DNA of 64,000 nt from an uncultured Pelagibacteraceae bacterium (GCA_902560625.1 CACEMD010000003.1:53260-117259); one strand, 5' to 3'; positions 39,719 through 50,404 are shown, counted from the stretch's first letter. A program made the numbers and translations. The notes: generated by a model from the letters alone, not told the origin.

Positions 39719-41052
39719 TTAAATTATTTTAGCACCTAATTTCATAACTAGTTTATTAAATGTTGGAAAAGAACTTTTTATTGAGTCTGGGTCATTTATA
39801 ACCCACTTTCCTCCTAATGTTAAAGCAGCAATAACTGATAGCATATAAATCCTATGGTCCTTTAAATATGATTTAATTCTATAAATTTTGTTTAATTTTA
39901 AATTAGGATTTCCATAAATTCTTATTCCATGGTTTGAAATTTTCTTTGTCTTTATGCCCATCATTTTCAGAATTTTAATTCCCCAATCTAATCTTTTTGA
40001 CTCTTTTTTATTTAATTCTTCTAGTCCTCTAAAAGTACTGGCACCTTTAGATACAGAAGATACTAAAAATAATAAAAGCATCTCATCAATAGCTGAAGAA
40101 TTAAATTTTCTGGGACAATTAATAGCTTTTAGTTTTTTTACACTTTTTACATAAATATCTCCTACTAACTCCCCATTATATTTTTTTTGTTATGAAAGGT
40201 AATTTTTGAACCCATTAAATTGAGAATTTTAACCATCCCAACTCTAGTTGAGTTTATATTAATGTTTTTTATTAAGAGTGAAGATTTTTTATTTAATATT
40301 GTTAAAACTATTAAAAATGCAGCAGACGAAATATCACCTGGAACATAATAAGAAAAACCTTTAAAATTTTTTTTTCCTTTAATTTGAATTATGTCAAATT
40401 TTTTATTTTTTTTTATCTTTATAGGTACTTTAATAACATTTTTAAAAAAATGCTCTGTATGATCTCTCGATTTGACACATTTCAAATTAGTCTTTCCAGG
40501 GGCAAATAGAGCAGCTAACATAACTGCAGATTTACATTGCGCCGAACCTCTTAATTCATTGTAGTTAATTGGTCTTATGAATTTCGACCCTTTAATCAAA
40601 AGGGGCAAAGTATTTTTCTTAATCTTAAAAATAGCTCCAAATTCTTTCAGGGGGTCAACTATTCTTCTCATGTCTCTTTTTTTAAGAGAATTATCACCTG
40701 TGATTTTAATATACTTAGGAGAGTTAACTAGTATAGCAGATAATAATCTTGCGGCTGTTCCAGAGTTTCCAGCATCTAAATTTATATTTTTTTTGTATTC
40801 ATAACCATATAAACCATTTCCATATACCTCACAAAATTTATTTTTAAATTTAATTTTTATTCCGAATTTTCTTATGCATTTTAATGTATTAAGTATGTCT
40901 TCAGCGTCAGATAAGTTGTGAGCAATGCTTTTGCCATAGGCAAGGGAAGCTAATATTAAAAACCTTATACTTATCGATTTATCTCCAGCAATATTTTTAA
41001 TCGTTTTGTTGTAAGGTTTAATTTTTTTGTTAATTATTACAGAATTTTTCAT
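39719..41052 (-). CDS. aroA: 3-phosphoshikimate 1-carboxyvinyltransferase, interrupted by an apparent frameshift at A8 (40181-40188)
   Basis: Two ORFs (40165..41052 and 39719..40081) give N- and C-terminal EPSP synthase; one extra A restores continuous reading NKKKYNGELVGDIYVKSVKKLKAINCPRKFNSSAIDEMLLL. Confidence 0.85.
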
Positions 41053-41055
41053 TTA

Positions 41056-41832
41056 TTAATTAATTTTAAAAGTATCTCCGAAGTAGGCAGATTTAGCATT
41101 TTTATCATTAATTAATTCAGTTGGCGTACCATGACTAATTATTTTTGAATTAGATAAAACGAGAGCTACATCAACGCATGAAAGTAAATCTCTAGCTTGA
41201 TGATCACATATTATTATAGTTATTCTTGATTTAGTTTGCAGGTTAACAATAATTTGTTGTAAAGTGTTAATTGAAATAATATCTAAAGCTGCAAAAGGCT
41301 CATCTAATAATAAAATTTTAGGCTCTCCCAATAGTGACAACGCAATAGCAAGTCTTTTCTTTTGACCACCTGATAAATTTTTTGCCTTTACATTAATTAC
41401 TGAGTCCAATTCAAATTCACTAATAATTTGATTAACTTTTGATGTTCTTGTTTTTTCATCTTTAATAAGAATTTCTCCTACTGCCACTAAGTTCTGCATC
41501 AAAGTTAAATCGTGAAAATACCCAGAATACTGAGGACAATATCCAATTCTATGTTTAGATGATCTGAAACTTATAGGTTGATTTGTTACGTCGTTTTGGC
41601 TGATTATAATTTTTCCATGATCAGGCTTAATTAAACCAATAATTAAATTAAATATTGTAGATTTTCCAACCCCATTAGGGCCAAGCATTCCTAAAATTTG
41701 TCCTTCATTAACTTTAAATGAAACTTCATCTAAAACCTTTCTTTCACCAAAAGATATAGAAACTTTTTCAAGTTCTATAATTGGTTTTTGTTTTTTAAAT
41801 GATTTAATTCTAAATTTTTTTATTTGAGCCAT
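41056..41832 (-). CDS. lptB: LPS export ABC transporter ATP-binding protein LptB
   Basis: GPNGVGKST, NLSGGQKKRLAIALSL, LLLDEPFAALD; downstream of lptC-like gene. Confidence 0.9.
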   Translation of the reverse strand: MAQIKKFRIKSFKKQKPIIELEKVSISFGERKVLDEVSFKVNEGQILGMLGPNGVGKSTIFNLIIGLIKPDHGKIIISQNDVTNQPISFRSSKHRIGYCPQYSGYFHDLTLMQNLVAVGEILIKDEKTRTSKVNQIISEFELDSVINVKAKNLSGGQKKRLAIALSLLGEPKILLLDEPFAALDIISINTLQQIIVNLQTKSRITIIICDHQARDLLSCVDVALVLSNSKIISHGTPTELINDKNAKSAYFGDTFKIN

Positions 41833-41833
41833 A

Positions 41834-42409
41834 TTAGTTTAAGTAGCTTATTTTTATCTTTTCTTCACTATTATTCATTAATATTTTTGCTTTTTTGTTT
41901 ATTAAATTTAGCAAAACTTCATCTGCTTCAAGCTTTCCTTGATCACTCACATATATCACATTATTTTTTATTTTAGCTAGCTTATCTTTAAATAGCAATT
42001 GTAATTGATCAGAAGTTATTTTGTGATCAAGGTAAGAAGAAAAAACTTTATCATAAAAAAATGTTTCAGATGTTTCTCTATTATAATTTGCATAGTTTGA
42101 TTTTATTTCAATGACCTCTTGATTTATAAAAGTGATTTGAGCATATACATTTTTCATTCGTATTTTGTCAAAATTATTTTGATTAACTTCACCACTTTTT
42201 GCTTTTATTAAATATTTGTTTCCTTTATTATCAAAAGATGAGTAATTTATGTTTTCTATTATGTTTAAGCTGTCCTTTGAAGTTGAAGTTTTGGACTCGA
42301 GATTTTCTTTTTTAAATACTTTGTCACTCTTATTATGATTAGAAAAATAGAAAGTAATAGATATTAAAATAAATATAAGATAAAGAGAATATTTTATATA
42401 TCTAGACAT
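41834..42409 (-). CDS. lptC: LptC-like LPS export periplasmic protein
   Basis: Single N-terminal TM; INYSSFDNKGNKYLIKAKSGEVNQNNFDKIRMKNVYAQI. Confidence 0.75.
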   Translation of the reverse strand: MSRYIKYSLYLIFILISITFYFSNHNKSDKVFKKENLESKTSTSKDSLNIIENINYSSFDNKGNKYLIKAKSGEVNQNNFDKIRMKNVYAQITFINQEVIEIKSNYANYNRETSETFFYDKVFSSYLDHKITSDQLQLLFKDKLAKIKNNVIYVSDQGKLEADEVLLNLINKKAKILMNNSEEKIKISYLN

Positions 42410-43389
42410 TAATTAATATTTGCTTCTAAAATATTATGTATATGGATTATTCCTATAGATCTATTTTTTTTATTATTTCTATGAACACATAAACTCGTTA
42501 TTTTATTTTCATTCATAATTGAAAGAGCTTGAGCTGCCAGCATATCTTTGTCGACCGTAAAAGGTTTCTTGCTCATAATTTGTTTTACTTTTAATTTTTT
42601 AACATTTTCATTTTTCTGTGTAGCTCGTTTTATGTCTCCATCTGTAATAATCCCAACAGTTTTACCTAATTTGTTAGTAACAATTATCACTCCTAACTTT
42701 TTTAAATTAATTACACTTATAGCTTTTTTCATAAGTTTATTTTCGTTTATGATAGGTAATTTTCTTCCAGAAATCATTAAATCCTCAACAGTTCTTAATT
42801 TAATTGACAATGATCCAGAAGGATGGAATTTTTTAAAATCTAGTTTACCAAATTTTTTAGCACGCATACAAGCAATTGCCAGTGCATCTCCAATACTTAA
42901 TTGTACAATTGTAGAAGATGTTGGAACGATATTTGCAGCATCAACTTCGTTTACTTTTGGAAGATGTAATTTAATATCTGAGTTTTGATAAAGCAAAGAA
43001 TTTTTTTTTGAAGTAATTCCAATTAATGTAATTTTTTTATTTCTTGATGCAAATTGTATTATATTCTTAAGTTCGTTGCTTTCACCACTTAGACTAATTA
43101 GTATTAAAATATCATTTGAACTTATTTGACCCATATCACCGTGACTTGCACTAGAAGCATCTAAAAAAAAAGAAGGTGTTCCGGTAGATGCAAAAGTTGC
43201 AGAAATTTTTTTTGCAATTATTCCCGATTTACCTACACCAGATAATATTACTTTTCCATTTCTACACTTTAGAATTGCTTCTACCGCATTATTAAAAGAA
43301 AGGTTTATATTTGACTTTAGTTTTTTTAAAGAAATTATTTCTTTTTCAATTACCTCTTTAGCAATAAATATAAACTTTCTCTTTTTCAT
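42409..43389 (-). CDS. kdsD: Arabinose-5-phosphate isomerase (KdsD/KpsF)
   Basis: SIS domain (LSGVGKSGIIAKKISATFASTGTPSFFLDASSASHGDMG) plus CBS pair; ATG at 43389. Confidence 0.93.
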   Translation of the reverse strand: MKKRKFIFIAKEVIEKEIISLKKLKSNINLSFNNAVEAILKCRNGKVILSGVGKSGIIAKKISATFASTGTPSFFLDASSASHGDMGQISSNDILILISLSGESNELKNIIQFASRNKKITLIGITSKKNSLLYQNSDIKLHLPKVNEVDAANIVPTSSTIVQLSIGDALAIACMRAKKFGKLDFKKFHPSGSLSIKLRTVEDLMISGRKLPIINENKLMKKAISVINLKKLGVIIVTNKLGKTVGIITDGDIKRATQKNENVKKLKVKQIMSKKPFTVDKDMLAAQALSIMNENKITSLCVHRNNKKNRSIGIIHIHNILEANIN

Positions 43390-43399
43390 TTTAATTTTT

Positions 43400-44011
43400 T
43401 TAATGTGACCAAATATCTTCTTTGAAAGATGCAAGATCTAAATTTACCCTTGTTTTAATGAACATTTTAGTTTGATTATAAAGATCTAATCTATTCTCTC
43501 TTTTTAAAATTTTCGTTAAAGATTCAAATATTGTGTTCAAATATAAAACATCATTTGCACAATAATTTAACTGCTTTTCAGACAACTCACCTCCAAAATC
43601 AGAGCTTTGCATTTGTTTACTTATATCGATCCCAATAAACTCTTTTATTAAATCTTTTAGTCCATGCTTATCTGAATAACTTCTTCCAATTTTGCTCATA
43701 ATTTTAGTACACTCTATATTCTCTGCATCAATCTGTAAGTATTTCTTTATAAAAGCACAATCAGATCTTGCGTAATGAAAAATTTTTTTTACATTTTTAT
43801 CAATCAATATTTTTTTTAGATTTGGAGAATTATAGTTATTCTTATTAAATTTGATTATATGAGCATCTTTTCTTCCTGAGGAAAGTTGAATTACACAAAG
43901 TCTATCTCTATTTAAATCTAGACCAGTAAACTCACAATCTACAGCAATTTTGTCACCCAATTGTATTTCAGCTGGTAAATCATCATTGTGTAATTTAATA
44001 TTATTACTCAT
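43400..44011 (-). CDS. rnd: Ribonuclease D-like 3'-5' exonuclease
   Basis: AVDCEFTGLDLNRDRLCVIQLSS; DLIKEFIGIDISKQMQSSDF. Confidence 0.9.
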   Translation of the reverse strand: MSNNIKLHNDDLPAEIQLGDKIAVDCEFTGLDLNRDRLCVIQLSSGRKDAHIIKFNKNNYNSPNLKKILIDKNVKKIFHYARSDCAFIKKYLQIDAENIECTKIMSKIGRSYSDKHGLKDLIKEFIGIDISKQMQSSDFGGELSEKQLNYCANDVLYLNTIFESLTKILKRENRLDLYNQTKMFIKTRVNLDLASFKEDIWSH

Positions 44012-44032
44012 TTTATTTATAAAGATATATAT

Positions 44033-44995
44033 ATGAAACTAAAAGAAATTCTAGTATTCGGTGCCTCAGGCCAAATTGGAAGACATCTCATTAGAAAGCT
44101 TACTAAAAATAACTATAAAGTTATAGCTGTTACAAGGAATTATCATCAAAAAGCATACATTTTAAAAACACAAGCTAATCCAGGTTATTTAGAAATTGTA
44201 GAGTCAAGTAGTTATGATTTTGAAAAACTTTCTAATCTATTTAATAAATCAGAAATTTGTATTAATTTAGTTGGAATATTAACTGAAAATAAATCAAATA
44301 CTTTTGAAAAAATTCATTCTATCTTTCCATCAATGTTAGCAAAGATGTGTAAACAGAATAGTTTGAAAAAGTTTATACATGTATCTGCCTTAGGAATTGA
44401 AAAATCTACTGAAAGCAGTAAATATGCAAAAAGCAAACTAGAGGGAGAAAAATTAGCTCAAGAACATTTTTTAAAAACAACTATTTTAAGACCAAGTCTT
44501 GTATATTCTGTAGACGACTCTTTCACTACAAAATTTTTTTCTCTTTTAAATTTATTTCCAATATTTCCACTTTATCATGGAGGCAAAACCAAATTTACTC
44601 CAATTCATGTATCTGATTTAGCAAATATTATTTTTAACGTTGTTAACAGAAATATAGATGAAAAAATCATTGAGTGTATTGGTCCTCAAGTTTTTTCGTT
44701 CGAAGATATAATTAGAATTTTACTAAGATCTTTAAATAAAAAAAGATTAATTATAAATTTACCATTACCAATCGCTAAAATGATGGCAAAGACCATTGAG
44801 AAAATAATGCCAAATCCAATTTTTACTTTAGATCAATTAAATTTGTTGAAGTATGACAATATCGCCTCAGGCAAATACAAAACAAACTTTGACTTAAATT
44901 TAAATGCAGACTTAAAGTTTGAAAATGAAATAGAAAAGTATTCTTATATGTGGAAAGAAGCAGGTCAATTTTCAAAGAAGGTTTTAAATAAATGA
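44033..44995 (+). CDS. NAD(P)-dependent epimerase, complex I NDUFA9-like
   Basis: VFGASGQIGRHLIRKL; FIHVSALGI; TILRPSLVY. Confidence 0.88.
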   Translation: MKLKEILVFGASGQIGRHLIRKLTKNNYKVIAVTRNYHQKAYILKTQANPGYLEIVESSSYDFEKLSNLFNKSEICINLVGILTENKSNTFEKIHSIFPSMLAKMCKQNSLKKFIHVSALGIEKSTESSKYAKSKLEGEKLAQEHFLKTTILRPSLVYSVDDSFTTKFFSLLNLFPIFPLYHGGKTKFTPIHVSDLANIIFNVVNRNIDEKIIECIGPQVFSFEDIIRILLRSLNKKRLIINLPLPIAKMMAKTIEKIMPNPIFTLDQLNLLKYDNIASGKYKTNFDLNLNADLKFENEIEKYSYMWKEAGQFSKKVLNK

Positions 44996-45243
44996 ATATT
45001 CTCATAATATACCTCTTAGCATTTTCAATTTTAGTTTTTATAATTTTTCTAGCAGTGAGGACTATAATGAAAATTAGAAGTATTTCGACCAATAAAGAAA
45101 AAGATAAAAATATCTCAAAAATTGATGTACAGGATGAAGATTTAGTTTTTAAACTTCAAGAACTAAAAAAAATGCATCACGAAGGAACAATTAGCAAACA
45201 AGAGTTTAAATTAGCAAAGGAAAAGCTTTTAAAAAAAAAATGA
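44992..45243 (+). CDS. Small membrane protein with SHOCT-like C-terminus
   Basis: N-terminal TM; FKLQELKKMHHEGTISKQEFKLAKEKLLKKK. Confidence 0.65.
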   Translation: MNILIIYLLAFSILVFIIFLAVRTIMKIRSISTNKEKDKNISKIDVQDEDLVFKLQELKKMHHEGTISKQEFKLAKEKLLKKK

Positions 45244-45735
45244 TTATGCAGATTTAATTTTTTTTTCTATAAATTTCGGAACTTCTTCATCTTTATCCAA
45301 ACTATCATCTTTTTTCCCTTTAGGTTGAAAAACAATCATTAAATGTAAAGGACAGTATGAGAATTTTTCTACTGTTTTTCTTCCACAAAAAGATGATTGT
45401 GCTTCGTCGGGATGTCCCTCCATATATTTACATGTATTTTCATTAAGTTCTTCCAAAGATAAATTTTTAGCTGGTTCGAAATTCTTATCTAGTAGTAATG
45501 ATTTAAATCTTTCTCTCCTGCCTTTGCCTTTTAGAGGTTTCTCAACACTATTTGAGGTATTATTTGAAGAATGAATTGATCTCTTCTTAATTTTTGCAGA
45601 AAGATTCAATCTATGAGCCTTTCCAATAACTGCGTTTCTACTTATTCCACCAATAATCTCTGCAATTTGAGAAGCAGTATTTCCTTTTCCCCAAAGTTCT
45701 TTTAGCTTTTCAACTTTCTCTGTATCCCAACCCAT
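45244..45735 (-). CDS. gcrA: GcrA cell-cycle regulator
   Basis: MGWDTEKVEKLKELWGKGNTASQIAEIIGGISRNAVIGKAHRLNL. Confidence 0.95.
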   Translation of the reverse strand: MGWDTEKVEKLKELWGKGNTASQIAEIIGGISRNAVIGKAHRLNLSAKIKKRSIHSSNNTSNSVEKPLKGKGRRERFKSLLLDKNFEPAKNLSLEELNENTCKYMEGHPDEAQSSFCGRKTVEKFSYCPLHLMIVFQPKGKKDDSLDKDEEVPKFIEKKIKSA

Positions 45736-45858
45736 TATACTATATTTTGTATCTATTAAAAAAATTATACTAAATATTGTTATTATTATTATATAGTCTT
45801 TACAAGCATTATTATTGTCTTTTTAACATTTTAAAAAAATAATTATAAACAATTACTT

Positions 45859-46668
45859 ATGGTTGAATTAAAAAATAAATATAAAATTGGTGTAAGAAGA
45901 TTTAATATAAATTGGATTGGAGTATATTCTCTTTACAAAAAAGAAACATTAAGATTTTTAAATGTATTTGGACAAACTATAGTTGGACCAATTATAACTG
46001 CAATTTTATTTTTATTAGTAATTTCTCTCGCAATAGGCGAGAATAGACAGGACGTTTTAGGTGTAAGTTTTGTTGAATTTTTAGCGCCAGGTTTGATTGC
46101 AATGCAAGTAATTCAGCAATCTTTCTCACACTCTTCATCCTCTCTTTTGATGGGAAAAGTTATGGGTAATATTGTTGACTTAATTGGAGCTCCTCTTTCA
46201 GCTTTAGAAGTAACTTTCGCAATAGTTCTTGCTTCAGTCACAAGAGGAATAATTATTGCATCTATATCAATTGCAGTATTTTCTTTTATGATTGAAATAA
46301 AGATTAATAATTATTTAGTGTTTTCAACTTATCTATTTTTAACTTCATTTATAATGGGTTCAGCTGGATTCATTGCAGGTTTGTGGGCAGATAAGTTTGA
46401 TAATATGGCAACTGTAACAAACTTTATAATAGTGCCTTTATCTTTTCTTTCAGGAACTTTTTATTCAGTAGAAAGACTTCCTGATATTCTTAAATCGCTA
46501 AGTTTTTATAATCCTTTTTTTCACATGATCGATGGTTTTAGATATTCTTTTATAATAGATATGGATGGTTCTTTAAATTTTGGCATAATCTATTTATCTT
46601 TGATATCTATATTAATTTGGTTTATTTCTTATTACTTGTATAAAGCTGGATATAAAATAAAATCTTAA
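45859..46668 (+). CDS. ABC-2 type permease (YadH-like)
   Basis: FLAPGLIAMQVIQQSF, FIIVPLSFLSGTFYSVERLPD. Confidence 0.9.
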   Translation: MVELKNKYKIGVRRFNINWIGVYSLYKKETLRFLNVFGQTIVGPIITAILFLLVISLAIGENRQDVLGVSFVEFLAPGLIAMQVIQQSFSHSSSSLLMGKVMGNIVDLIGAPLSALEVTFAIVLASVTRGIIIASISIAVFSFMIEIKINNYLVFSTYLFLTSFIMGSAGFIAGLWADKFDNMATVTNFIIVPLSFLSGTFYSVERLPDILKSLSFYNPFFHMIDGFRYSFIIDMDGSLNFGIIYLSLISILIWFISYYLYKAGYKIKS

Positions 46669-46669
46669 A

Positions 46670-47836
46670 ATGAGTTCACTAGCAAAAAACTATAATAGAA
46701 GAAAAATTTCATTCAAAAAAGGTAAAGGTAGCTTTTTATACGACAGAAATGGAAAAAAATATTTAGATTTTGTTCAAGGCATCGCTGTTAATTCTTTAGG
46801 ACATTCAAATACTTACCTCAATAAAGCTCTTGCTAAACAATCTAAGAATGTTTGGCATGTTTCAAATGCATTCGAAATTCCAGAGGCAGAAAGACTAGCT
46901 AATAAACTTACACAAAAAACTTTCGCAGACAAAGTTATATTTCAAAATTCAGGTTTAGAAGCCACTGAAGCAGCAATAAAAGTTGCAAAAAGATATTTTT
47001 ACTCTATTGGACAAACTAAAAAAAATAGAATTCTTTGCATTAAAGGCTCTTTTCATGGAAGAAGTTTGGCTACTATATTTGCAAGTTCCGCAAAAAAAAT
47101 GATTGAAGGTTTTGGACCAAAAATTGATGGCTTCGATCATTTTCAATTTGGTGATCACAATTCTTTAAAGAAAGCAATTACAAAAAGAACAGCAGCTATT
47201 ATGGTTGAAACGATACTTGGAGAAGGCGGGATAAAGGTAATTCCAAACTGGTGTTTAAAAGAATTAAGAAAAATTTGCGATAAAAAAAAAATTCTTCTCA
47301 TTTTAGATGAAGTACAGTGTGGCGTGGGAAGAACTGGAAAATTTTTTGCATTCGAGTATGCAAAAATTAAGCCAGATATAGTTCCTATAGCCAAAGGAAT
47401 TGGAGGAGGATATCCAATAGGTGTAGTGTTGATGTCAAAAAAAGTTGCAAAAGGGATAGTCCCAGGTTCTCATGGTTCAACTTTTGGCGGATCACCATTA
47501 GCGTCGAGCATAGGGTATGCTGTTTTAGAGCAAATTTTTAAAAAAGGATTTCTTAAAAATGTTCGATATTTATCTGATTTTTTTCATGAAGAATTAAATA
47601 AGATTAAAGATGAATTTCCAAATGTTGTAGAAGAGGTACGTGGAGTTGGTTTTTTGATTGGTCTCAAGCTTCGTGTAGATCAAAATAAATTTATAAGAAA
47701 ATTAGAGAATAATAGGCTGTTGACTATTAAAGCTTCAGAAAACGTTGTGAGAATTTTACCTCCACTTAATGTTAAAAAAAAAGAAATTATACTAGCAATT
47801 AAAATTATAAAAAGAGTTTGTTTGGATTATAAATAA
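46670..47836 (+). CDS. argD: Acetylornithine/succinyldiaminopimelate aminotransferase
   Basis: YLDFVQGIAVNSLGH; LDEVQCGVGRTGKFFAFE; HGSTFGGSPLA. Confidence 0.96.
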   Translation: MSSLAKNYNRRKISFKKGKGSFLYDRNGKKYLDFVQGIAVNSLGHSNTYLNKALAKQSKNVWHVSNAFEIPEAERLANKLTQKTFADKVIFQNSGLEATEAAIKVAKRYFYSIGQTKKNRILCIKGSFHGRSLATIFASSAKKMIEGFGPKIDGFDHFQFGDHNSLKKAITKRTAAIMVETILGEGGIKVIPNWCLKELRKICDKKKILLILDEVQCGVGRTGKFFAFEYAKIKPDIVPIAKGIGGGYPIGVVLMSKKVAKGIVPGSHGSTFGGSPLASSIGYAVLEQIFKKGFLKNVRYLSDFFHEELNKIKDEFPNVVEEVRGVGFLIGLKLRVDQNKFIRKLENNRLLTIKASENVVRILPPLNVKKKEIILAIKIIKRVCLDYK

Positions 47837-47837
47837 A

Positions 47838-48767
47838 ATGAAACATTTTTTAAATATAAGAGATATTTCTAAATCAGATTTAAGAAAAATAATTATAGAT
47901 GCAAAAAAAAGAAAAAAAAAAAGATTAAAACTTAATATTTTAGAAATTGATAGTGATAATCCATTAAAGGGAAAACTATTAATACAAATGTTTGAAAAAT
48001 CAAGCACCAGAACAAGACTCAGCTTTTATTTAGCTATTAGACAACTTGGTGGTGGTGCTTTAACCTTAAGACCAGATGAATTGCACTTAGCAAAAGGAGA
48101 GTCTCTTCCTGATACTGCAAAAATTTTATCGACATTTGGTAACGCATTTATGCTTAGAACAGACAGTGACAGCAAACTAAGAGAGTTTAAAAAATATATG
48201 AGCATTCCTATTATTAATGGATTGAGCCCCACATCGCATCCTACACAAGTATTGTCAGATATATTCACAATTGAAGAAATAAAAAAAAAATCAATTTCAA
48301 AATTAGAAATTTGCTGGATAGGAGACTCTAATAATAATGTAATAAATAGTCTAATAGAAGCTTCAGTTAAATTTGGATTTAAATTAAATATTGGCTGTCC
48401 TGAGAATTATAAGCCAAAAAAAGAATTATTAAATTGGGCAAAAAAAAATAACAGTAAAATTAAAGTTTACAACGAAAGTTTTAAAGCAGCTAAAGGATGT
48501 GATGTAATATTTACAGATAAGGTAGTATCAATGAATGATAAAGTAAATAAAAATAAAAAATTGAAAGATTTTAAGAAATTTCAAGTAAATTCAAAAGTAA
48601 TGAGTTATGCAAAAAAAAACGCAATTTTTCTTCACTGTTTACCTAGGGGAAAAGAAGTTTCTAATGAGGTTTTTTTAAGCCAACAATCAAAAGTTTGGCA
48701 ACAGGCTGAAAACAGAATTTATGTTCAAAAAAGTATCTTGTTATATTGTTTTGAAAAATTAAGGTAA
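47838..48767 (+). CDS. argF: Ornithine carbamoyltransferase
   Basis: FEKSSTRTRLSF; HPTQVLSDIFTI; FLHCLPRGKEVS. Confidence 0.96.
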   Translation: MKHFLNIRDISKSDLRKIIIDAKKRKKKRLKLNILEIDSDNPLKGKLLIQMFEKSSTRTRLSFYLAIRQLGGGALTLRPDELHLAKGESLPDTAKILSTFGNAFMLRTDSDSKLREFKKYMSIPIINGLSPTSHPTQVLSDIFTIEEIKKKSISKLEICWIGDSNNNVINSLIEASVKFGFKLNIGCPENYKPKKELLNWAKKNNSKIKVYNESFKAAKGCDVIFTDKVVSMNDKVNKNKKLKDFKKFQVNSKVMSYAKKNAIFLHCLPRGKEVSNEVFLSQQSKVWQQAENRIYVQKSILLYCFEKLR

Positions 48768-49280
48768 TTCTTTAGGTTGAGCACTATTCTCATTTAAATA
48801 AAGCATTACAGATGCTCTGTCTTTATCTTTTTTTAAACCTGCAAAACCCATTTTATTCCCCTTGATCCATGATGAAGGTTTTAATAAAAAACCATTCATT
48901 TCTTCCCAAGTCCAATCTTTTTTATAGTCAGATAAAGCTTTTGAATACTTATAGTCTGAGATTGATGCTACAGGCCGAAACATTACTGACCACAATTTAG
49001 GTCCGATATTATTTTTGCCTCCTTCTTTAATACTGTGACAAGCTGAGCATTTTTTAAAAACATTCTTCCCATGATCAACGTCACCCAGGGCAAGAATTGC
49101 CGATATATCTACTGAAGTATCAGCAACAGTTTTTACCACTGATCCCTCTGGGGCTTCAACTTTATAAGCTACAATATTTTCCTCAGTTTTAAATATTTGA
49201 TCACTTATGAAACCTATCCCAAAAAACACCAAAACAACCAATAATATAGCTGTTAAAATTTTTTGAATTTCATACCCCAT
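48759..49280 (-). CDS. Membrane-anchored cytochrome c (CycM-like)
   Basis: N-terminal TM; CSACHSIKEGGKNNIGPKLW; C-terminal GFAGLKKDKDRASVMLYL. Confidence 0.9.
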   Translation of the reverse strand: MGYEIQKILTAILLVVLVFFGIGFISDQIFKTEENIVAYKVEAPEGSVVKTVADTSVDISAILALGDVDHGKNVFKKCSACHSIKEGGKNNIGPKLWSVMFRPVASISDYKYSKALSDYKKDWTWEEMNGFLLKPSSWIKGNKMGFAGLKKDKDRASVMLYLNENSAQPKELP

Positions 49281-49439
49281 AATATAGAAATGACGTATAA
49301 CATTAAAAAAGAAAAAAAAACAAAATTTTTATTTCAATTTTGCGTCTAAAGGACACATAAATATGGCTAAACATTACGTTCAAGATAGATTTTTAATATC
49401 TGATATAAGATTTAAATTAATACACTATAAGATTTTAAG

Positions 49440-50267
49440 ATGAAAATTGCTTACCAAGGAATACCTGGAAGTTATAGCGAAAGCTGTGCAAAAACTAATT
49501 ATCCTGATTGTGAGACAATTTCTTGTAAGACTTTTGATGAGTGCTTCCAGAGAGCAAATAAAGATAATAGCATAAAAACCATAATACCTGAGTCAAATAA
49601 AACCACAGGAAATATTGGTATTGAATTCTTAATCTTTAAGTACAGACTTAATATTTATGCCGAACATTTTTTTCCAATTGAGCATAATCTTTTAGGTTTA
49701 AAAGGTTCATCTATTAAAAGTATAAAAGATGTTTACTCTCACGCTCAGGCATTGAGTCAATCTTCTGAATTTATTAAAAAAAATAATTTTAATGAAAATG
49801 TTAGAGCAGATACCGCTGGATCAGCTAAATATATTTCTGAAACTAATGATATTACAAAAGGAGCAATTGCATCGAATTTAAGCGCAAAAATTTATGATCT
49901 AGAAGTTATAAAATCAAATGTGCAAGATGAAAAAAACAATGTAACAAGATTTCTTATTATGGGTAAAGAAATTAATCAACCTGAACTAAAAGAAAAAAAA
50001 TATATAACTTCTTTCTTATTCAAACTTAAAGATAAACCAGCAGCATTATATTCAGCCTTATCTGGATTTGCATTAAATTCGGTAAATTTAATTAAGCTTC
50101 AAAGTTTTCCTGAAAAAAATTCTTTTTCCTCTTATTTTTTTTTGTGTGAGATAGATGGGCATATCGAGCAAAAAAAAATCCAAAATTCGTTAAAAGAACT
50201 AGGTCTTCACTGTGAGGATATGCACGTTCTAGGTGTTTTTAAGGCAGATAGTTTAAGAGAAAAATAA
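49440..50267 (+). CDS. pheA: Prephenate dehydratase
   Basis: IAYQGIPGSYSE; NNVTRFLIMG; C-terminal ACT domain KDKPAALYSALSGFA. Confidence 0.93.
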   Translation: MKIAYQGIPGSYSESCAKTNYPDCETISCKTFDECFQRANKDNSIKTIIPESNKTTGNIGIEFLIFKYRLNIYAEHFFPIEHNLLGLKGSSIKSIKDVYSHAQALSQSSEFIKKNNFNENVRADTAGSAKYISETNDITKGAIASNLSAKIYDLEVIKSNVQDEKNNVTRFLIMGKEINQPELKEKKYITSFLFKLKDKPAALYSALSGFALNSVNLIKLQSFPEKNSFSSYFFLCEIDGHIEQKKIQNSLKELGLHCEDMHVLGVFKADSLREK

Positions 50268-50319
50268 TTTTTTTTGAAGTTTATTGTGGATTAGATTTTT
50301 TTACTGATATAATAATATT

Positions 50320-50404
50320 GGGTCAATCAGGTGGAGTTACCATGAACTCCCCTAGAGTTGAAAAACAGCAAGGGTAATGAGTATATTTCCAGGTTGATTG
50401 GCCC
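50320..50404 (+). ncRNA. ffs: Bacterial signal recognition particle RNA (4.5S, divergent)
   Basis: Long hairpin: outer stem GGGUCAAUC/GAUUGGCCC, ACUC/GAGU, CCCU/AGGG, symmetric AGA/AGCA loop, GUU-GAAA-AAC GNRA apex; located just upstream of dnaX as often seen for ffs. Confidence 0.8.

Noticed and set aside
42548-42988. 146-aa + strand ORF inside kdsD
   Set aside because: Antisense of a strongly supported SIS/CBS gene.
49362-49442. 26-codon ORF MAKHYVQDRFLISDIRFKLIHYKILR upstream of pheA
   Set aside because: Short, no SD and overlaps the pheA start; not distinguishable from chance.
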